From Nitrospirota bacterium (lineage in GTDB: Bacteria > Nitrospirota > Thermodesulfovibrionia > Thermodesulfovibrionales > UBA6898): a stretch of DNA of 64,000 nt. The DNA is taken from contig JACRMT010000002.1 of the NCBI GenBank assembly GCA_016214855.1, forward strand, positions 62,001 to 126,000, given 5' to 3'. Positions 45,997-54,537 of this stretch are shown here, one piece after another; position 1 is the stretch's first letter; every line of letters starts with the position of its first letter. Below the pieces are notes generated by a model. The model made no database searches. It was not told the DNA's origin and worked only from the letters and a program-made list of their open reading frames with translations. The position numbers were made by a program, and so were the translations under genes.

Positions 45997-47275
45997 CTTT
46001 TTTGCCGAACGCCTCTTTTACCTCACCGATTGTGTAGAACGAACCGGTAACAACGATGAGGTCACCCTGCAGATACAGCCGCTCTGCCATATCCAGGGCA
46101 TCTGCAACCGTCAGGGCGGTCTGTGCGAGGTATCCGAGCCCGCGGGCCTCAGCAGCGAGCGCGGCAGGAGATGCAGCCCTGCCATAGCCGGCAGCGGCGA
46201 ATATGATCTCCGAGGCGAGGGGGAGCAGAGGCTTCATGATACCTGCCCTGTCTTTGTCGTTCATGATGCCCATGATCAGGATAATGCGGCTGTACAGGTC
46301 AAGTGCTTTTTTCAGATATTCGGCAAGTACTGCCGCAGCCTGCGGATTATGCGCCCCATCAATGAGCATTGGCGGCCGGTCTTTCACGAACTCCAGCCTG
46401 CCTGGCCAGGTGGCGTCTGCCAGGCCCTGCCTGATATCGCAGTCCATATCCGGATATTTCCTCATGATAACTTCTATCGTCTTTATGGCCAGTGCCGCAT
46501 TCCGGGCCTGATGCCTTCCTGCAAGCCGCAGGGCGAGGCCATGATATTCTCCATCTCCGTGATAGTCGATCCTGATGCCGACAAGTTCGTCTGCCGTTAC
46601 ATCAGCAGAAAAATCCCTTCCGCATACTGCCATTGCAGAACCGCACTCTTCTGCTCTCAGCTCCAGCACTTCTGCAGCATCAGGATGCTGCAAGGCCGAG
46701 ATCACGGGCACACCCTGCTTGATAATACCTGCTTTTTCTCCTGCGATCTCCCTGAGCGTAGAACCTAAAAAATCGCTATGGTCAATATCGATGGCAGTGA
46801 TCACTGAGGCCTCGGGCATAAGAATGTTGGTTGCATCAAGCCTGCCTCCCATGCCCACCTCAATAACAGCCCACCTGACCTGCATCTTTCTGAAATACAG
46901 AAACGCCATCGCAGTCGTCACCTCGAAAAAAGTGGGCAGAAAATCGGGGATGTTTTCAGCGGCCTTTCGCACTTCATCCGCGAGCTTCACCACTTCAGCC
47001 TCGGATATCTCTTTGCCGTTCACCCGTATTCTCTCGGTAAAGCTCACGAGATGGGGCGAGGTGAAAAGCCCGGTCGTGACCCCTGCGGTCCGTAATACGG
47101 AATCGATCATGGACGACGTTGAACCCTTGCCGTTCGTTCCTGCCACATGGACCGAACGAAACGACTCCTGGGGGTCATGCAACGCAGACATGAGTTTTCT
47201 GATATTATCCAGGCCGAACTTCATGCCGTATTGCTGAAGACGATAGAGGTACGCTATCGTGCCTTCATAGCTCAT
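45971..47275 (-). CDS. folC: Dihydrofolate / folylpolyglutamate synthase
   Basis: 434 residues, Mur-ligase superfamily. The P-loop is VAGTNGKGSTSSMID (about 43-57); then LFTSPHLVSFTERIRVNG, EVGMGGRLDATNI, and DGAHNPQAA for the C-terminal domain. It adds glutamate to dihydropteroate and folates. The ATG overlaps the accD stop by 4 nt; accD-folC adjacency is widespread. lptD starts within its 3' end. Confidence 0.96.
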   Translation of the reverse strand: MSYEGTIAYLYRLQQYGMKFGLDNIRKLMSALHDPQESFRSVHVAGTNGKGSTSSMIDSVLRTAGVTTGLFTSPHLVSFTERIRVNGKEISEAEVVKLADEVRKAAENIPDFLPTFFEVTTAMAFLYFRKMQVRWAVIEVGMGGRLDATNILMPEASVITAIDIDHSDFLGSTLREIAGEKAGIIKQGVPVISALQHPDAAEVLELRAEECGSAMAVCGRDFSADVTADELVGIRIDYHGDGEYHGLALRLAGRHQARNAALAIKTIEVIMRKYPDMDCDIRQGLADATWPGRLEFVKDRPPMLIDGAHNPQAAAVLAEYLKKALDLYSRIILIMGIMNDKDRAGIMKPLLPLASEIIFAAAGYGRAASPAALAAEARGLGYLAQTALTVADALDMAERLYLQGDLIVVTGSFYTIGEVKEAFGKKGVLARLRE

Positions 47276-48108
47276 GCAAGCATTCCTATGATCTGACCGA
47301 TCGTCTTTTTCAGATCCTTCCGGTCAACCACCATGTCTATCATGCCGTGGTCCAGCAGAAACTCTGCCCTCTGGAAATCATCAGGCAGCTGCTGTTTGAT
47401 CGTCTGTTCAATGACCCTCGGGCCTGCGAATCCTATCAGGCTTCTCGGTTCAGCAATGATAATATCGCCGAGCATGGCAAAACTCGCCGTAACGCCTCCG
47501 AAAGTCGGATCCGCCAGGACAGATATGTAGAGACAGCCGTTATCACTCAACCGGGCAATGGCAGCAGATACTCTGGCCATCTGCATAAGAGAAAAGATAC
47601 CTTCCTGCATGCGCGCCCCGCCTGAAGAAGCGACCGTGACGAGCGGCTTCTTTGCCTCAAGGGCAGTCTCAGCCGCCCGCATTACCTTTTCCCCAACCAC
47701 CGATCCCATGCTGCCGCCCATGAACGAAAAGTCCATCATCACCAGGACCACAGGAATGCCCTCTATGGCAGCCTCTCCTGATATGGCCGCTTCTTCGAGC
47801 TCGCTTTTCTTTCTGTTATCATCAAGACGATCCTTGTATGAGATCTTGTCCCGAAAATTCAACGGGTCCTTGGATGAAAGGCCTGTATCGATCTCTGAGA
47901 AGCTGCCTTCATCGACAAGCAGCTGAATGCGGTCCTTTGCGCTGATCCGGAAATGGTAATTACACTTGGGGCAGATCCTGAGGTTCTTGTCTATTTCCTT
48001 CTTATAAATGATCTCCCTGCAGCTGTCGCACTTCACCCACAGCCCCTCGGGGATCTTGATCTTCTTCTCTGTCTTTATTGTTTCCTTGCTTTTCTTAAAC
48101 CATGCCAT
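47272..48108 (-). CDS. accD: Acetyl-CoA carboxylase carboxyltransferase subunit beta
   Basis: 278 residues. The N-terminal zinc ribbon has CDSC and CPKC (about 28-50), followed by the carboxyltransferase core with GEAAIEGIPVVL, FMGGSMGSVVGEK, SSGGARMQEG and GFAGPRVIEQT. Partner of AccA encoded 9 kb away. Normal length. Confidence 0.97.
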   Translation of the reverse strand: MAWFKKSKETIKTEKKIKIPEGLWVKCDSCREIIYKKEIDKNLRICPKCNYHFRISAKDRIQLLVDEGSFSEIDTGLSSKDPLNFRDKISYKDRLDDNRKKSELEEAAISGEAAIEGIPVVLVMMDFSFMGGSMGSVVGEKVMRAAETALEAKKPLVTVASSGGARMQEGIFSLMQMARVSAAIARLSDNGCLYISVLADPTFGGVTASFAMLGDIIIAEPRSLIGFAGPRVIEQTIKQQLPDDFQRAEFLLDHGMIDMVVDRKDLKKTIGQIIGMLA

Positions 48109-48156
48109 TGTCTTATTGTCCCTTATGCTGCCGCGAAGCTCACGCTGAGGTGACTA

Positions 48157-48927
48157 TTATACCTCATATGTGCGGCCATCTTTAATGATCTGAATCGTGG
48201 TCTGCTTCTTTTTCTTTATTTCCTGAAGTTCCTTCAGGATCCTTGCCATATATTGCGGCTTTATGTGGGTAATCAGGATCTTTTCAGGCAGGTGTTTCAT
48301 TTTGTCGATCTCAAGACTGAGCAGTTCCGGGGTGAGGTGGCCCGTCTTTACTGCAAGATCCCCCATGGCGTTTGGAAAGGAGACTTCGATGATCATGACG
48401 TTTATGCGGCCTGATGAAGCCCATATCTTCTTTGTCGGGCCGGTGTCCCCGGTATAAAGAAGGGTTCTGCCACGCTCGTTTCTCAGCACATATCCCACTG
48501 CCGGAACCGTGTGACTGACAGGATACGCGGTCACCGAATAACCATTGACAACGAAAGGCCTTCCCGGAACAATGGTTTTCAGCTTCAGCACAGGATCAAG
48601 AGATGCTGATATTTTGGTGAAATCCGGCCAGAGCCTGTCATTTAAAAGGTTGTCGCGCAGGGTTTTGAGCGTTTCTTTTGTGGCATAAAGGTTCACGCTG
48701 TGCTTCTTCTGCTTGATGACAATATTATCGGCAAGAAAGGGAATTGCCTTGATATGGTCAAGGTGGGAGTGTGTGATCAGGATATTCATCACCTCCCACT
48801 GCTTTGACTCACTGAGCGAAGCCCCAATGGTCCCGGCATCGAGAAGGACCTTTCTGTCAACAAGAAAGGCAGGCGAATTATACCCGGGCAGTTCCGCTCC
48901 CGAGCTTCCCAAAACCTTCACTTTCAC
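48157..48927 (-). CDS. Metallo-beta-lactamase-fold class II cyclic-nucleotide phosphodiesterase-like protein
   Basis: 256 residues with the MBL metal motif THSHLDHI (about 51-58), an early LLDAGTIGASL, and later TGDTGPTKKIW and ITHIKP. The arrangement matches class II 3',5'-cyclic-nucleotide phosphodiesterases (yeast PDE1/CpdP type) better than RNase Z. It overlaps the stop of the HD-GYP gene by 4 nt, so two likely second-messenger hydrolases are co-translated. The substrate (cAMP, cGMP or other) is not known. Confidence 0.75.
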   Translation of the reverse strand: MKVKVLGSSGAELPGYNSPAFLVDRKVLLDAGTIGASLSESKQWEVMNILITHSHLDHIKAIPFLADNIVIKQKKHSVNLYATKETLKTLRDNLLNDRLWPDFTKISASLDPVLKLKTIVPGRPFVVNGYSVTAYPVSHTVPAVGYVLRNERGRTLLYTGDTGPTKKIWASSGRINVMIIEVSFPNAMGDLAVKTGHLTPELLSLEIDKMKHLPEKILITHIKPQYMARILKELQEIKKKKQTTIQIIKDGRTYEV

Positions 48928-50030
48928 AGCTGCGCTCCCAGTTCGGGGAGCATCCGGATAAAATGTTTTACCACGTCACCGTCGAACTGCGTCCACGAAT
49001 GCTTATGCAACTCATCAATGGCGGTCTGCATGCTGAGTGCTTTGCGGTAAGGTCTGTCCGTGGTCATGGCGTCATAGGTGTCTGCAACCGCAATAATCCG
49101 TGCAATAGGGTCAATAGCGTTCCCCTTGAGCTTATCCGGGTATCCGCTGCCGTCGTATTTTTCATGATGCCCCCGCACGCCGGGAATGATGTCCTTCATC
49201 TGTTTTACGCGGTGGAGCGCTCTCGAGCCCAACGCGGCATGTTCGTTCATCATCGTTAACTCCTCCGGATCGAGCTTGTCCTGCTTCAAAAGGATACAAT
49301 CATGGATGCCGATCTTGCCGATATCATGCAGGATAGCGGCAAGCTTGAGCCGTTCCATGTCATGCGCAGAAAGTTCCATTGACCTGCCGATCCCTATGCT
49401 GTAATGCATTACCCTCTGCGTATGTCCGCCGGTGTAGGGGTCACGTATCTCGATCAATTCGGCAAGGGCATGTGCCGTTTCATAGAAGGTTTCCTTCAGC
49501 TCCGCATAAAGGTCTGCGTTTTCTATTGCAATGGCAACCTGGTTTGCCAGCGCACAGAGACTGTCCTTGTCCTCATCGTCAAACAGACCTGCTTTTTTAT
49601 TTATGGCCTGCAGCACGCCAAGGACCCTGTTCTTTGTTTTGACAGGGACACAGACCATGTTCCTTGTCTGGAAGGTGCTCTTTGCGTCTGCACCGCCGAA
49701 AAATCTGGGGTCTGCCGCAACATCATGAATGATTATGCTCTCGCTCTTTTCGGCAACCCATCCCGCGATGCCCTGCCCTCTTGCCAGTCTGATCTCCTTG
49801 AGCGCGCATCCCTTATCGCCAAGTGCAACCTCGAAAAAAAGTTCGCCGGTCTCCTGGTCAACAAGAAGCAGGCTGCCGGTCTCTGCATTTACCAGAGATG
49901 TTGCAGCCTCGATAGCACGCTTCCTTATCTCACGCGTATCGAGGGTTGAGTTCACCAGCGCGGAAAGCTCCATGAGCGTCTTTGTCTGCTGGAGCTTTCT
50001 CTGGAGAGTGTATGTTAAGAGGTCGGCCAT
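48924..50030 (-). CDS. GAF-HD-GYP cyclic-di-GMP phosphodiesterase
   Basis: 368 residues. A GAF domain (about 20-165) is followed by an HD-GYP domain (about 180-365) with HDIGKIGIHD, the second metal motif HHEKYDGSGYPDKLKG and the GYP triad intact. It is expected to hydrolyse cyclic-di-GMP in the cytoplasm under GAF control. It lies between trpA and the MBL phosphodiesterase with no gaps, which is an odd position inside a tryptophan operon. Confidence 0.92.
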   Translation of the reverse strand: MADLLTYTLQRKLQQTKTLMELSALVNSTLDTREIRKRAIEAATSLVNAETGSLLLVDQETGELFFEVALGDKGCALKEIRLARGQGIAGWVAEKSESIIIHDVAADPRFFGGADAKSTFQTRNMVCVPVKTKNRVLGVLQAINKKAGLFDDEDKDSLCALANQVAIAIENADLYAELKETFYETAHALAELIEIRDPYTGGHTQRVMHYSIGIGRSMELSAHDMERLKLAAILHDIGKIGIHDCILLKQDKLDPEELTMMNEHAALGSRALHRVKQMKDIIPGVRGHHEKYDGSGYPDKLKGNAIDPIARIIAVADTYDAMTTDRPYRKALSMQTAIDELHKHSWTQFDGDVVKHFIRMLPELGAQL

Positions 50031-50807
50031 CTAAATGCTTTCGCGCAGGGAAAGCAGGTAATTTTTCAATGCCTCATCAGGTTCGTTGACCTTCTTGACG
50101 ATCGCGCTGCCGATGATCACGCCGTCAGCGAACCGGGCGACCAGAGAAGCCTCATCAGGCGTTGAGATGCCGAAACCGACTGCAATGGGAGTATCGCTGA
50201 CAGATCTGATGCGGTCGATATGGGATCCGATCGCAGGATCAAGCGCGAGCTTCGAACCGGTGATGCCGGTGATGGATACATAATAAATGAAGCCATGGGA
50301 CGCCTGACTGACCCGCGCGATCCGGTCCTCTGTCGAGGTGGGTGCAAGCAGGAAGATCAGATCAAAGGGCTTCTTCTTCGCGAGTTTCATCATATCTCCT
50401 GCCTCATCAGGCGGAAGGTCCGGGACTATGATACCGTCAACCCCTGCAGAGCATGCATCTGCGACAAATTTCTCTTCTCCATATTTGAAGATGGGGTTGT
50501 AATAGGTCATCAGGATAATCGGGATCCGGGTCGTCTTTCGCAGGTCAGCAACAAGATCTATAACCGTGTGCAGGGTCGTACCGTTCTCAAGAGCCCTCTG
50601 CGCAGCAGCCTGTATCGTAGGTCCGTCTGCAAGCGGATCGGAAAAGGGCACGCCAAGCTCGATGATATCTACGCCGCAGTCCTCGAGGATCCTGACCATC
50701 TCCTTTGTTCTCTGGATGCTCGGATCCCCTGCCATGATATACGCAATAAAGGCCTTCCGGCTATCATTTTTGAGCAGCTGGAATTTTTTGCTGATGCGGG
50801 ACTTCAT
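50031..50807 (-). CDS. trpA: Tryptophan synthase alpha chain
   Basis: 258 residues, TIM barrel cleaving indole-3-glycerol phosphate. Motifs are [19 protein letters not shown] (catalytic Glu), [10 protein letters not shown] (catalytic Asp), and [14 protein letters not shown]. The start overlaps the trpB stop by 4 nt, as in classical trpBA pairs. Confidence 0.97.
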   Translation of the reverse strand: MKSRISKKFQLLKNDSRKAFIAYIMAGDPSIQRTKEMVRILEDCGVDIIELGVPFSDPLADGPTIQAAAQRALENGTTLHTVIDLVADLRKTTRIPIILMTYYNPIFKYGEEKFVADACSAGVDGIIVPDLPPDEAGDMMKLAKKKPFDLIFLLAPTSTEDRIARVSQASHGFIYYVSITGITGSKLALDPAIGSHIDRIRSVSDTPIAVGFGISTPDEASLVARFADGVIIGSAIVKKVNEPDEALKNYLLSLRESI

Positions 50808-52000
50808 AGCTGCACACCCTTGATGCGTGCCACATGCTGCACATCCTTGTCACCCCTGCCTGAAAGGTTCACGATCATGATCTCGTTTTTCGCGAGTTTC
50901 GGCGCAAGCATCAAGGCCTCTGCAAGGGCATGGGAAGATTCAAGCGCAGGAATGATACCCTCGGTCATCGAAAGCCTGCCAAAGGCTGCAAGCGCCTCGT
51001 CATCCGTTGCGTAGGCATACTGGACCCTGCCTGAGTCCCTGAGAAATGCATGCTCAGGCCCGACAGCCGCATAGTCAAGACCGGCCGATACCGAGTGGGT
51101 GCCCAACACGTTGCCGTCATCATCCTGGAGCAGATAACTTTTCGTGCCCTGGAGCACGCCGACCGAACCTCCGGCAAAACGCGCTGCATGCTCGCCGGCA
51201 GCAATACCCCTGCCGCCTGCTTCAACGCCGATCATCTTCACATTATCGTCCATGAACTCATGGAACAGGCCCATGGCATTACTGCCGCCGCCAACACAGG
51301 CGATAAGATAGTCAGGGAGTTTTCCCTCTGCGGCGAGGATCTGTTTCCTTGCCTCTCTGCCGATAACAGACTGGAAATCCCGGACCATTGCCGGGAAGGG
51401 ATGCGGGCCAAAGACCGTACCCATAACATAATGAGTAGTCCTGACATTCGTGGTCCAGTCTCTCAGTCCTTCGTTGATCGCATCCTTCAGGGTCCTTGAA
51501 CCGATCGTCACCTCATGTACCTTTGCGCCGAGAAGCTTCATCCTGAAGACATTCAGGGATTGACGGGCAACGTCTTCAGAGCCCATGTAGATCTCACAGT
51601 CAAGCCCGACCAGCGCTGCTCCTGTTGCCGTTGCAACGCCATGCTGCCCAGCTCCTGTCTCTGCGATCAATCTCTGTTTGCCCATCTTCTTTGCAAGCAA
51701 TGCCTGGCCGATAGCGTTATTGATCTTGTGCGCGCCGGTATGGGCAAGATCCTCACGCTTAAGATATATTTTGGCGCCGCCAAGATCAGCGCTCAGCCTC
51801 TTTGCAAAATAGAGCGGCGTGGGCCTTCCGATATAGGTCTGCTGGAGCAGCCTGAGTTCATCATGGAACTCCCTGTCTTTTTTTAGCGCTGCGTACGCAA
51901 TTTCGAGTTCCTGGAGCGCAGGCATAAGGGTCTCAGGCACGAACCTGCCGCCATAAGCCCCAAAATAGCCCTTTTTATCAGGTAATTTTTTGATAGCCAA
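50804..52000 (-). CDS. trpB: Tryptophan synthase beta chain
   Basis: 398 residues, PLP enzyme condensing indole and serine. It has [20 protein letters not shown] with the PLP lysine, [12 protein letters not shown], the phosphate loop GGGSNAMG, and late GRGDKD. The only start in frame is TTG at 52000, since a TAA lies two codons upstream; a GGGGGA run directly precedes it, closer than usual. The other trp genes are not in the window. Confidence 0.96.
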   Translation of the reverse strand: MAIKKLPDKKGYFGAYGGRFVPETLMPALQELEIAYAALKKDREFHDELRLLQQTYIGRPTPLYFAKRLSADLGGAKIYLKREDLAHTGAHKINNAIGQALLAKKMGKQRLIAETGAGQHGVATATGAALVGLDCEIYMGSEDVARQSLNVFRMKLLGAKVHEVTIGSRTLKDAINEGLRDWTTNVRTTHYVMGTVFGPHPFPAMVRDFQSVIGREARKQILAAEGKLPDYLIACVGGGSNAMGLFHEFMDDNVKMIGVEAGGRGIAAGEHAARFAGGSVGVLQGTKSYLLQDDDGNVLGTHSVSAGLDYAAVGPEHAFLRDSGRVQYAYATDDEALAAFGRLSMTEGIIPALESSHALAEALMLAPKLAKNEIMIVNLSGRGDKDVQHVARIKGVQL

Positions 52001-52056
52001 TCCCCCTTATGGATACAAAAAGAAATGTGATAAGGATCCGAAATATAAGCCTGTTT

Positions 52057-52084
52057 ATTATATCCCAAATAAGTCAAATAACAA
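52057..52084 (-). promoter_or_regulatory. Promoter of the trpBA operon
   Basis: On the minus strand TTGTTA (52084-52079), 16-nt spacer, TATAAT (52062-52057), about 57 nt before the trpB start. No leader peptide with Trp codons or attenuator is evident in the short leader. Confidence 0.6.
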
Positions 52085-52124
52085 CATAAAAAGCCCCTCT
52101 CTCATAACCCCGGAGATTATTCCT

Positions 52125-52153
52125 TTGACACATAGAGCCCCATTTCTTATACT
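52125..52153 (+). promoter_or_regulatory. Consensus promoter abutting the DUF3842 start codon
   Basis: TTGACA (52125-52130), 17-nt spacer, TATACT (52148-52153), then 6 nt to the ATG at 52160. No ribosome site, so a leaderless transcript is predicted. Confidence 0.7.
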
Positions 52154-52159
52154 TCAATT

Positions 52160-52576
52160 ATGCTTAAGATCGCGGTAATAGACGGCCAGGGGGGCGGCAT
52201 CGGAAGCCTTGTGGTGAAGCGGCTGAAAGAGGAATTCTCTGACAGGGTAGAGGTGATCGCGCTCGGCACCAATGCTGCGGCGACAACGTCCATGATGAAG
52301 TCTCGGGCTAACAAGGGCGCCACCGGAGAGAACGCCATCATCTGGAACTCTGACAAGGTAGATATGATCGTCGGCCCCCTGAGCATTGCATTCCCGAATG
52401 CCATGTTGGGCGAGGTGACCGGCAGGATGGCAACAGCCATTGTTTCATCTCCTGCCCGGAAACTCCTGCTGCCTCTGAACCAGGAAGGGATTGAGATAGC
52501 AGGCGGGGACAAGGAACCCCTGCCCCATCTTATTGAACATGTAATCTCACAGATAAAGGAGAGCGGCCATGTGTGA
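52160..52576 (+). CDS. DUF3842-family protein
   Basis: 138 residues. The N-terminus KIAVIDGQGGGIGSLVVKRL looks like a Rossmann-type nucleotide-binding loop. A later AIVSSPARKLLLPLNQEGIE fits the DUF3842 family, found mainly in anaerobes. Function unknown. It overlaps the CooT-like gene by 8 nt; this pairing suggests a shared job, perhaps metal or redox related. Confidence 0.8.
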   Translation: MLKIAVIDGQGGGIGSLVVKRLKEEFSDRVEVIALGTNAAATTSMMKSRANKGATGENAIIWNSDKVDMIVGPLSIAFPNAMLGEVTGRMATAIVSSPARKLLLPLNQEGIEIAGGDKEPLPHLIEHVISQIKESGHV

Positions 52577-52757
52577 AGCAAATGCCTATATCTATAGCGA
52601 CGGCAAAGAAGAACTCTATCTTGAAAACGTCGATCTCATGAAGCCGGAAAACGGCAAGATTTTCATGAAGAATCTTTTCGGGGAGCAGAAGATCTTTGAA
52701 GGGGAGATCAAAGAGGTCTCGCTTCTCCGTCACAAGATTATCTTAGAGAAAAAATAG
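52569..52757 (+). CDS. CooT-family small protein
   Basis: 62 residues starting MCEANAYIY, with the conserved Cys2 and a compact beta fold (EELYLENVDLMKPENGKIF...EVSLLRHKIILEKK). CooT in carbon-monoxide-oxidising bacteria binds nickel through this N-terminal cysteine; many family members have unknown partners. No CODH gene is in the window. Confidence 0.82.
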   Translation: MCEANAYIYSDGKEELYLENVDLMKPENGKIFMKNLFGEQKIFEGEIKEVSLLRHKIILEKK

Positions 52758-52785
52758 CTTCTCTCTTTCCGGGTAACCTGAACGT

Positions 52786-53577
52786 ATGTCTTATGAATGG
52801 CGGCTGATCGATTCAGGGCCATGCAGTGCCTCTTACAACATGGCGCTTGACGAGGCGATAGCCGCTTCGGTCAGAAGCCGCAAAGCACCTCCCACGCTTC
52901 GGTTCTACAGCTGGGACAGTCCGTCCCTGAGCCTCGGCTGTTTTCAAAAAACCTCAGACCTTGATCTGGATCACTGCAGACAGAACAGTATCCCGTTTGT
53001 CAGAAGGCCGACAGGGGGGAGGGCGATCCTCCATGGTGATGAGCTGACTTATAGCTTCTCTGTGCGCACAGACCGGGAGCCTTTTTCAGAAGGCCTGATC
53101 GAAAGCTACCGCAGGATAAGCTGTGCGTTCAACCTTGCCTTCCAAAAGATCGGCATGCAGGTCGAATCAAAGATGCAGAGGGAGCGGGGCAGGGTTCTGA
53201 CCGGAAGCCCCCTCTGTTTTGGGTCAAGCTCGTATGGTGAGATCCTCCTGAATGAGCGGAAGATCGTCGGAGCTGCCCAGAAACGGTGGCAGGACGGACT
53301 TCTCCAGCAGGGGTCAATACCGTATGCCTGCGACAAAGAAAGGATCGTTCATGTTATCGCAGGAAAAGCTTCAGAAACAGAAAATTCTCCGGATGGCCTG
53401 AAGGAGATCGTGCCTGATTTTGACGATCGGAATTTCAGAATAGCGGTTCGGGAAGCGTTTGAAGAGACCTTCGGGATCAGCCTTCTGACTTCTCATCCTG
53501 ACCCGGCAGAGTATCAGCTTGCCGGGGAGCTTGAGCAGGGGAAGTATCTTCAGAACTCGTGGAACCTTCGTCTGTAG
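52786..53577 (+). CDS. Lipoate-protein ligase A-type protein
   Basis: 263 residues, biotin/lipoate A/B ligase fold. Motifs are PTLRFYSWDSPSLSLGCFQ, RRPTGGRAILHGDELTYS and KIVGAAQKR with the substrate lysine, then LLQQGSIPY. It may attach lipoate or transfer octanoate (LipM-like); a cysteine near the LipM site cannot be judged here. The C-terminal end (KYLQNSWNLRL) is family-like, so its stop at 53577 is trusted, although it overlaps the convergent gene by 101 nt. Confidence 0.88.
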   Translation: MSYEWRLIDSGPCSASYNMALDEAIAASVRSRKAPPTLRFYSWDSPSLSLGCFQKTSDLDLDHCRQNSIPFVRRPTGGRAILHGDELTYSFSVRTDREPFSEGLIESYRRISCAFNLAFQKIGMQVESKMQRERGRVLTGSPLCFGSSSYGEILLNERKIVGAAQKRWQDGLLQQGSIPYACDKERIVHVIAGKASETENSPDGLKEIVPDFDDRNFRIAVREAFEETFGISLLTSHPDPAEYQLAGELEQGKYLQNSWNLRL

Positions 53578-54505
53578 CTGCCGAATCAGTTGCCAAATCA
53601 GGTGCAGATTTGGCAGTCCCCGTCTCCGGTTTCTTTATCTCCAGCTCATAGTAATAGGTAAAGACAACTCCAAGCAAAGCAAACCAAAGATAATCAAGCA
53701 ATAATTCTATAGGCAATGAAACAACCACGCCGATAACAGGAATTAGAAGAAGTGGATAACCGACCATCATTATTGAAAAGTTGATAGCTACATAGGCAAA
53801 CAAGAAAAGAACGCTGAGCAAAAACACGTCTTGTTTACGCCAAAGAAAATTACAGGCATCTTTGAATGCTTTTATAGAACCCTCTCTTTTGAAAAAGAGG
53901 ATGACAATACCGTAAACCATGACTGTCAGGGCTATCAGCAGCAACAGAAGAACCGTGAGAGTAAAAAATATGCCGAGGAAAAGGCCCAGTGTGACATTCT
54001 GACTTTTTGCAGCAGTAACAATAAACGACAATCCAATACCAAGAAGAGTAAACAAAATAAAATATATCACTCCAATTAAAGAAAAATACCATGCATATGG
54101 AAAAAATAATTGCTTGGCTTCAACAAAAAACTGTTTCATGCTAAACGTAAACGACGAATCGAAGACGCTTTTCCCCAATATGCCGACTGATCCACCAAAG
54201 ACATAAAGTTTGAGAGTAATTTTAAGTAAAAAATAGATAATGAAAGCGACTAAAACCATTAACACCAATCCAAAATATTTAGCTAATAAATCAGATGGGC
54301 TCGACAAGACAGTTAGAATATCCTTGGCTTGGACAAGTCCAGTCAGGTCAAGGCCGAATATGACAAAGGCAATGCCGAGCGGGATACCAACAACAATAAA
54401 AAAGCTGATACAATTTATAATCATCAGCACTGCCTGCACACCGACAAGCTGCATGCGCCTGTTAATAGTATGGAATCCTGCTCTTATAGCTTCAGCGAAA
54501 GTCAT
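53477..54505 (-). CDS. Polytopic membrane protein, unknown
   Basis: 342 residues with about six membrane segments (near 20-52, 75-98, 135-160, 172-200, 230-252, 255-290) and a cytoplasmic-type, Ser/Thr/Pro/Asp-rich tail (about 293-342). Layout resembles DUF4013/glycerophosphoryl-diester-phosphodiesterase-like membrane domains, but I cannot name a family. The DNA is clearly more A/T-rich than its neighbours, hinting at later acquisition. The last 33 residues are encoded antisense to the end of the lipoate ligase gene. Confidence 0.7.
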   Translation of the reverse strand: MTFAEAIRAGFHTINRRMQLVGVQAVLMIINCISFFIVVGIPLGIAFVIFGLDLTGLVQAKDILTVLSSPSDLLAKYFGLVLMVLVAFIIYFLLKITLKLYVFGGSVGILGKSVFDSSFTFSMKQFFVEAKQLFFPYAWYFSLIGVIYFILFTLLGIGLSFIVTAAKSQNVTLGLFLGIFFTLTVLLLLLIALTVMVYGIVILFFKREGSIKAFKDACNFLWRKQDVFLLSVLFLFAYVAINFSIMMVGYPLLLIPVIGVVVSLPIELLLDYLWFALLGVVFTYYYELEIKKPETGTAKSAPDLATDSAATDEGSTSSEDTSPAQAPRQADTLPGQDEKSEG

Positions 54506-54537
54506 GATAATTACATTAACAAAAAAAGCTCTCGGAA

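Noticed and set aside
45872-46768. A 298-residue plus-strand ORF across lptD and folC
   Set aside because: It is antisense to the folC C-terminal domain and lptD signal peptide; no family features.
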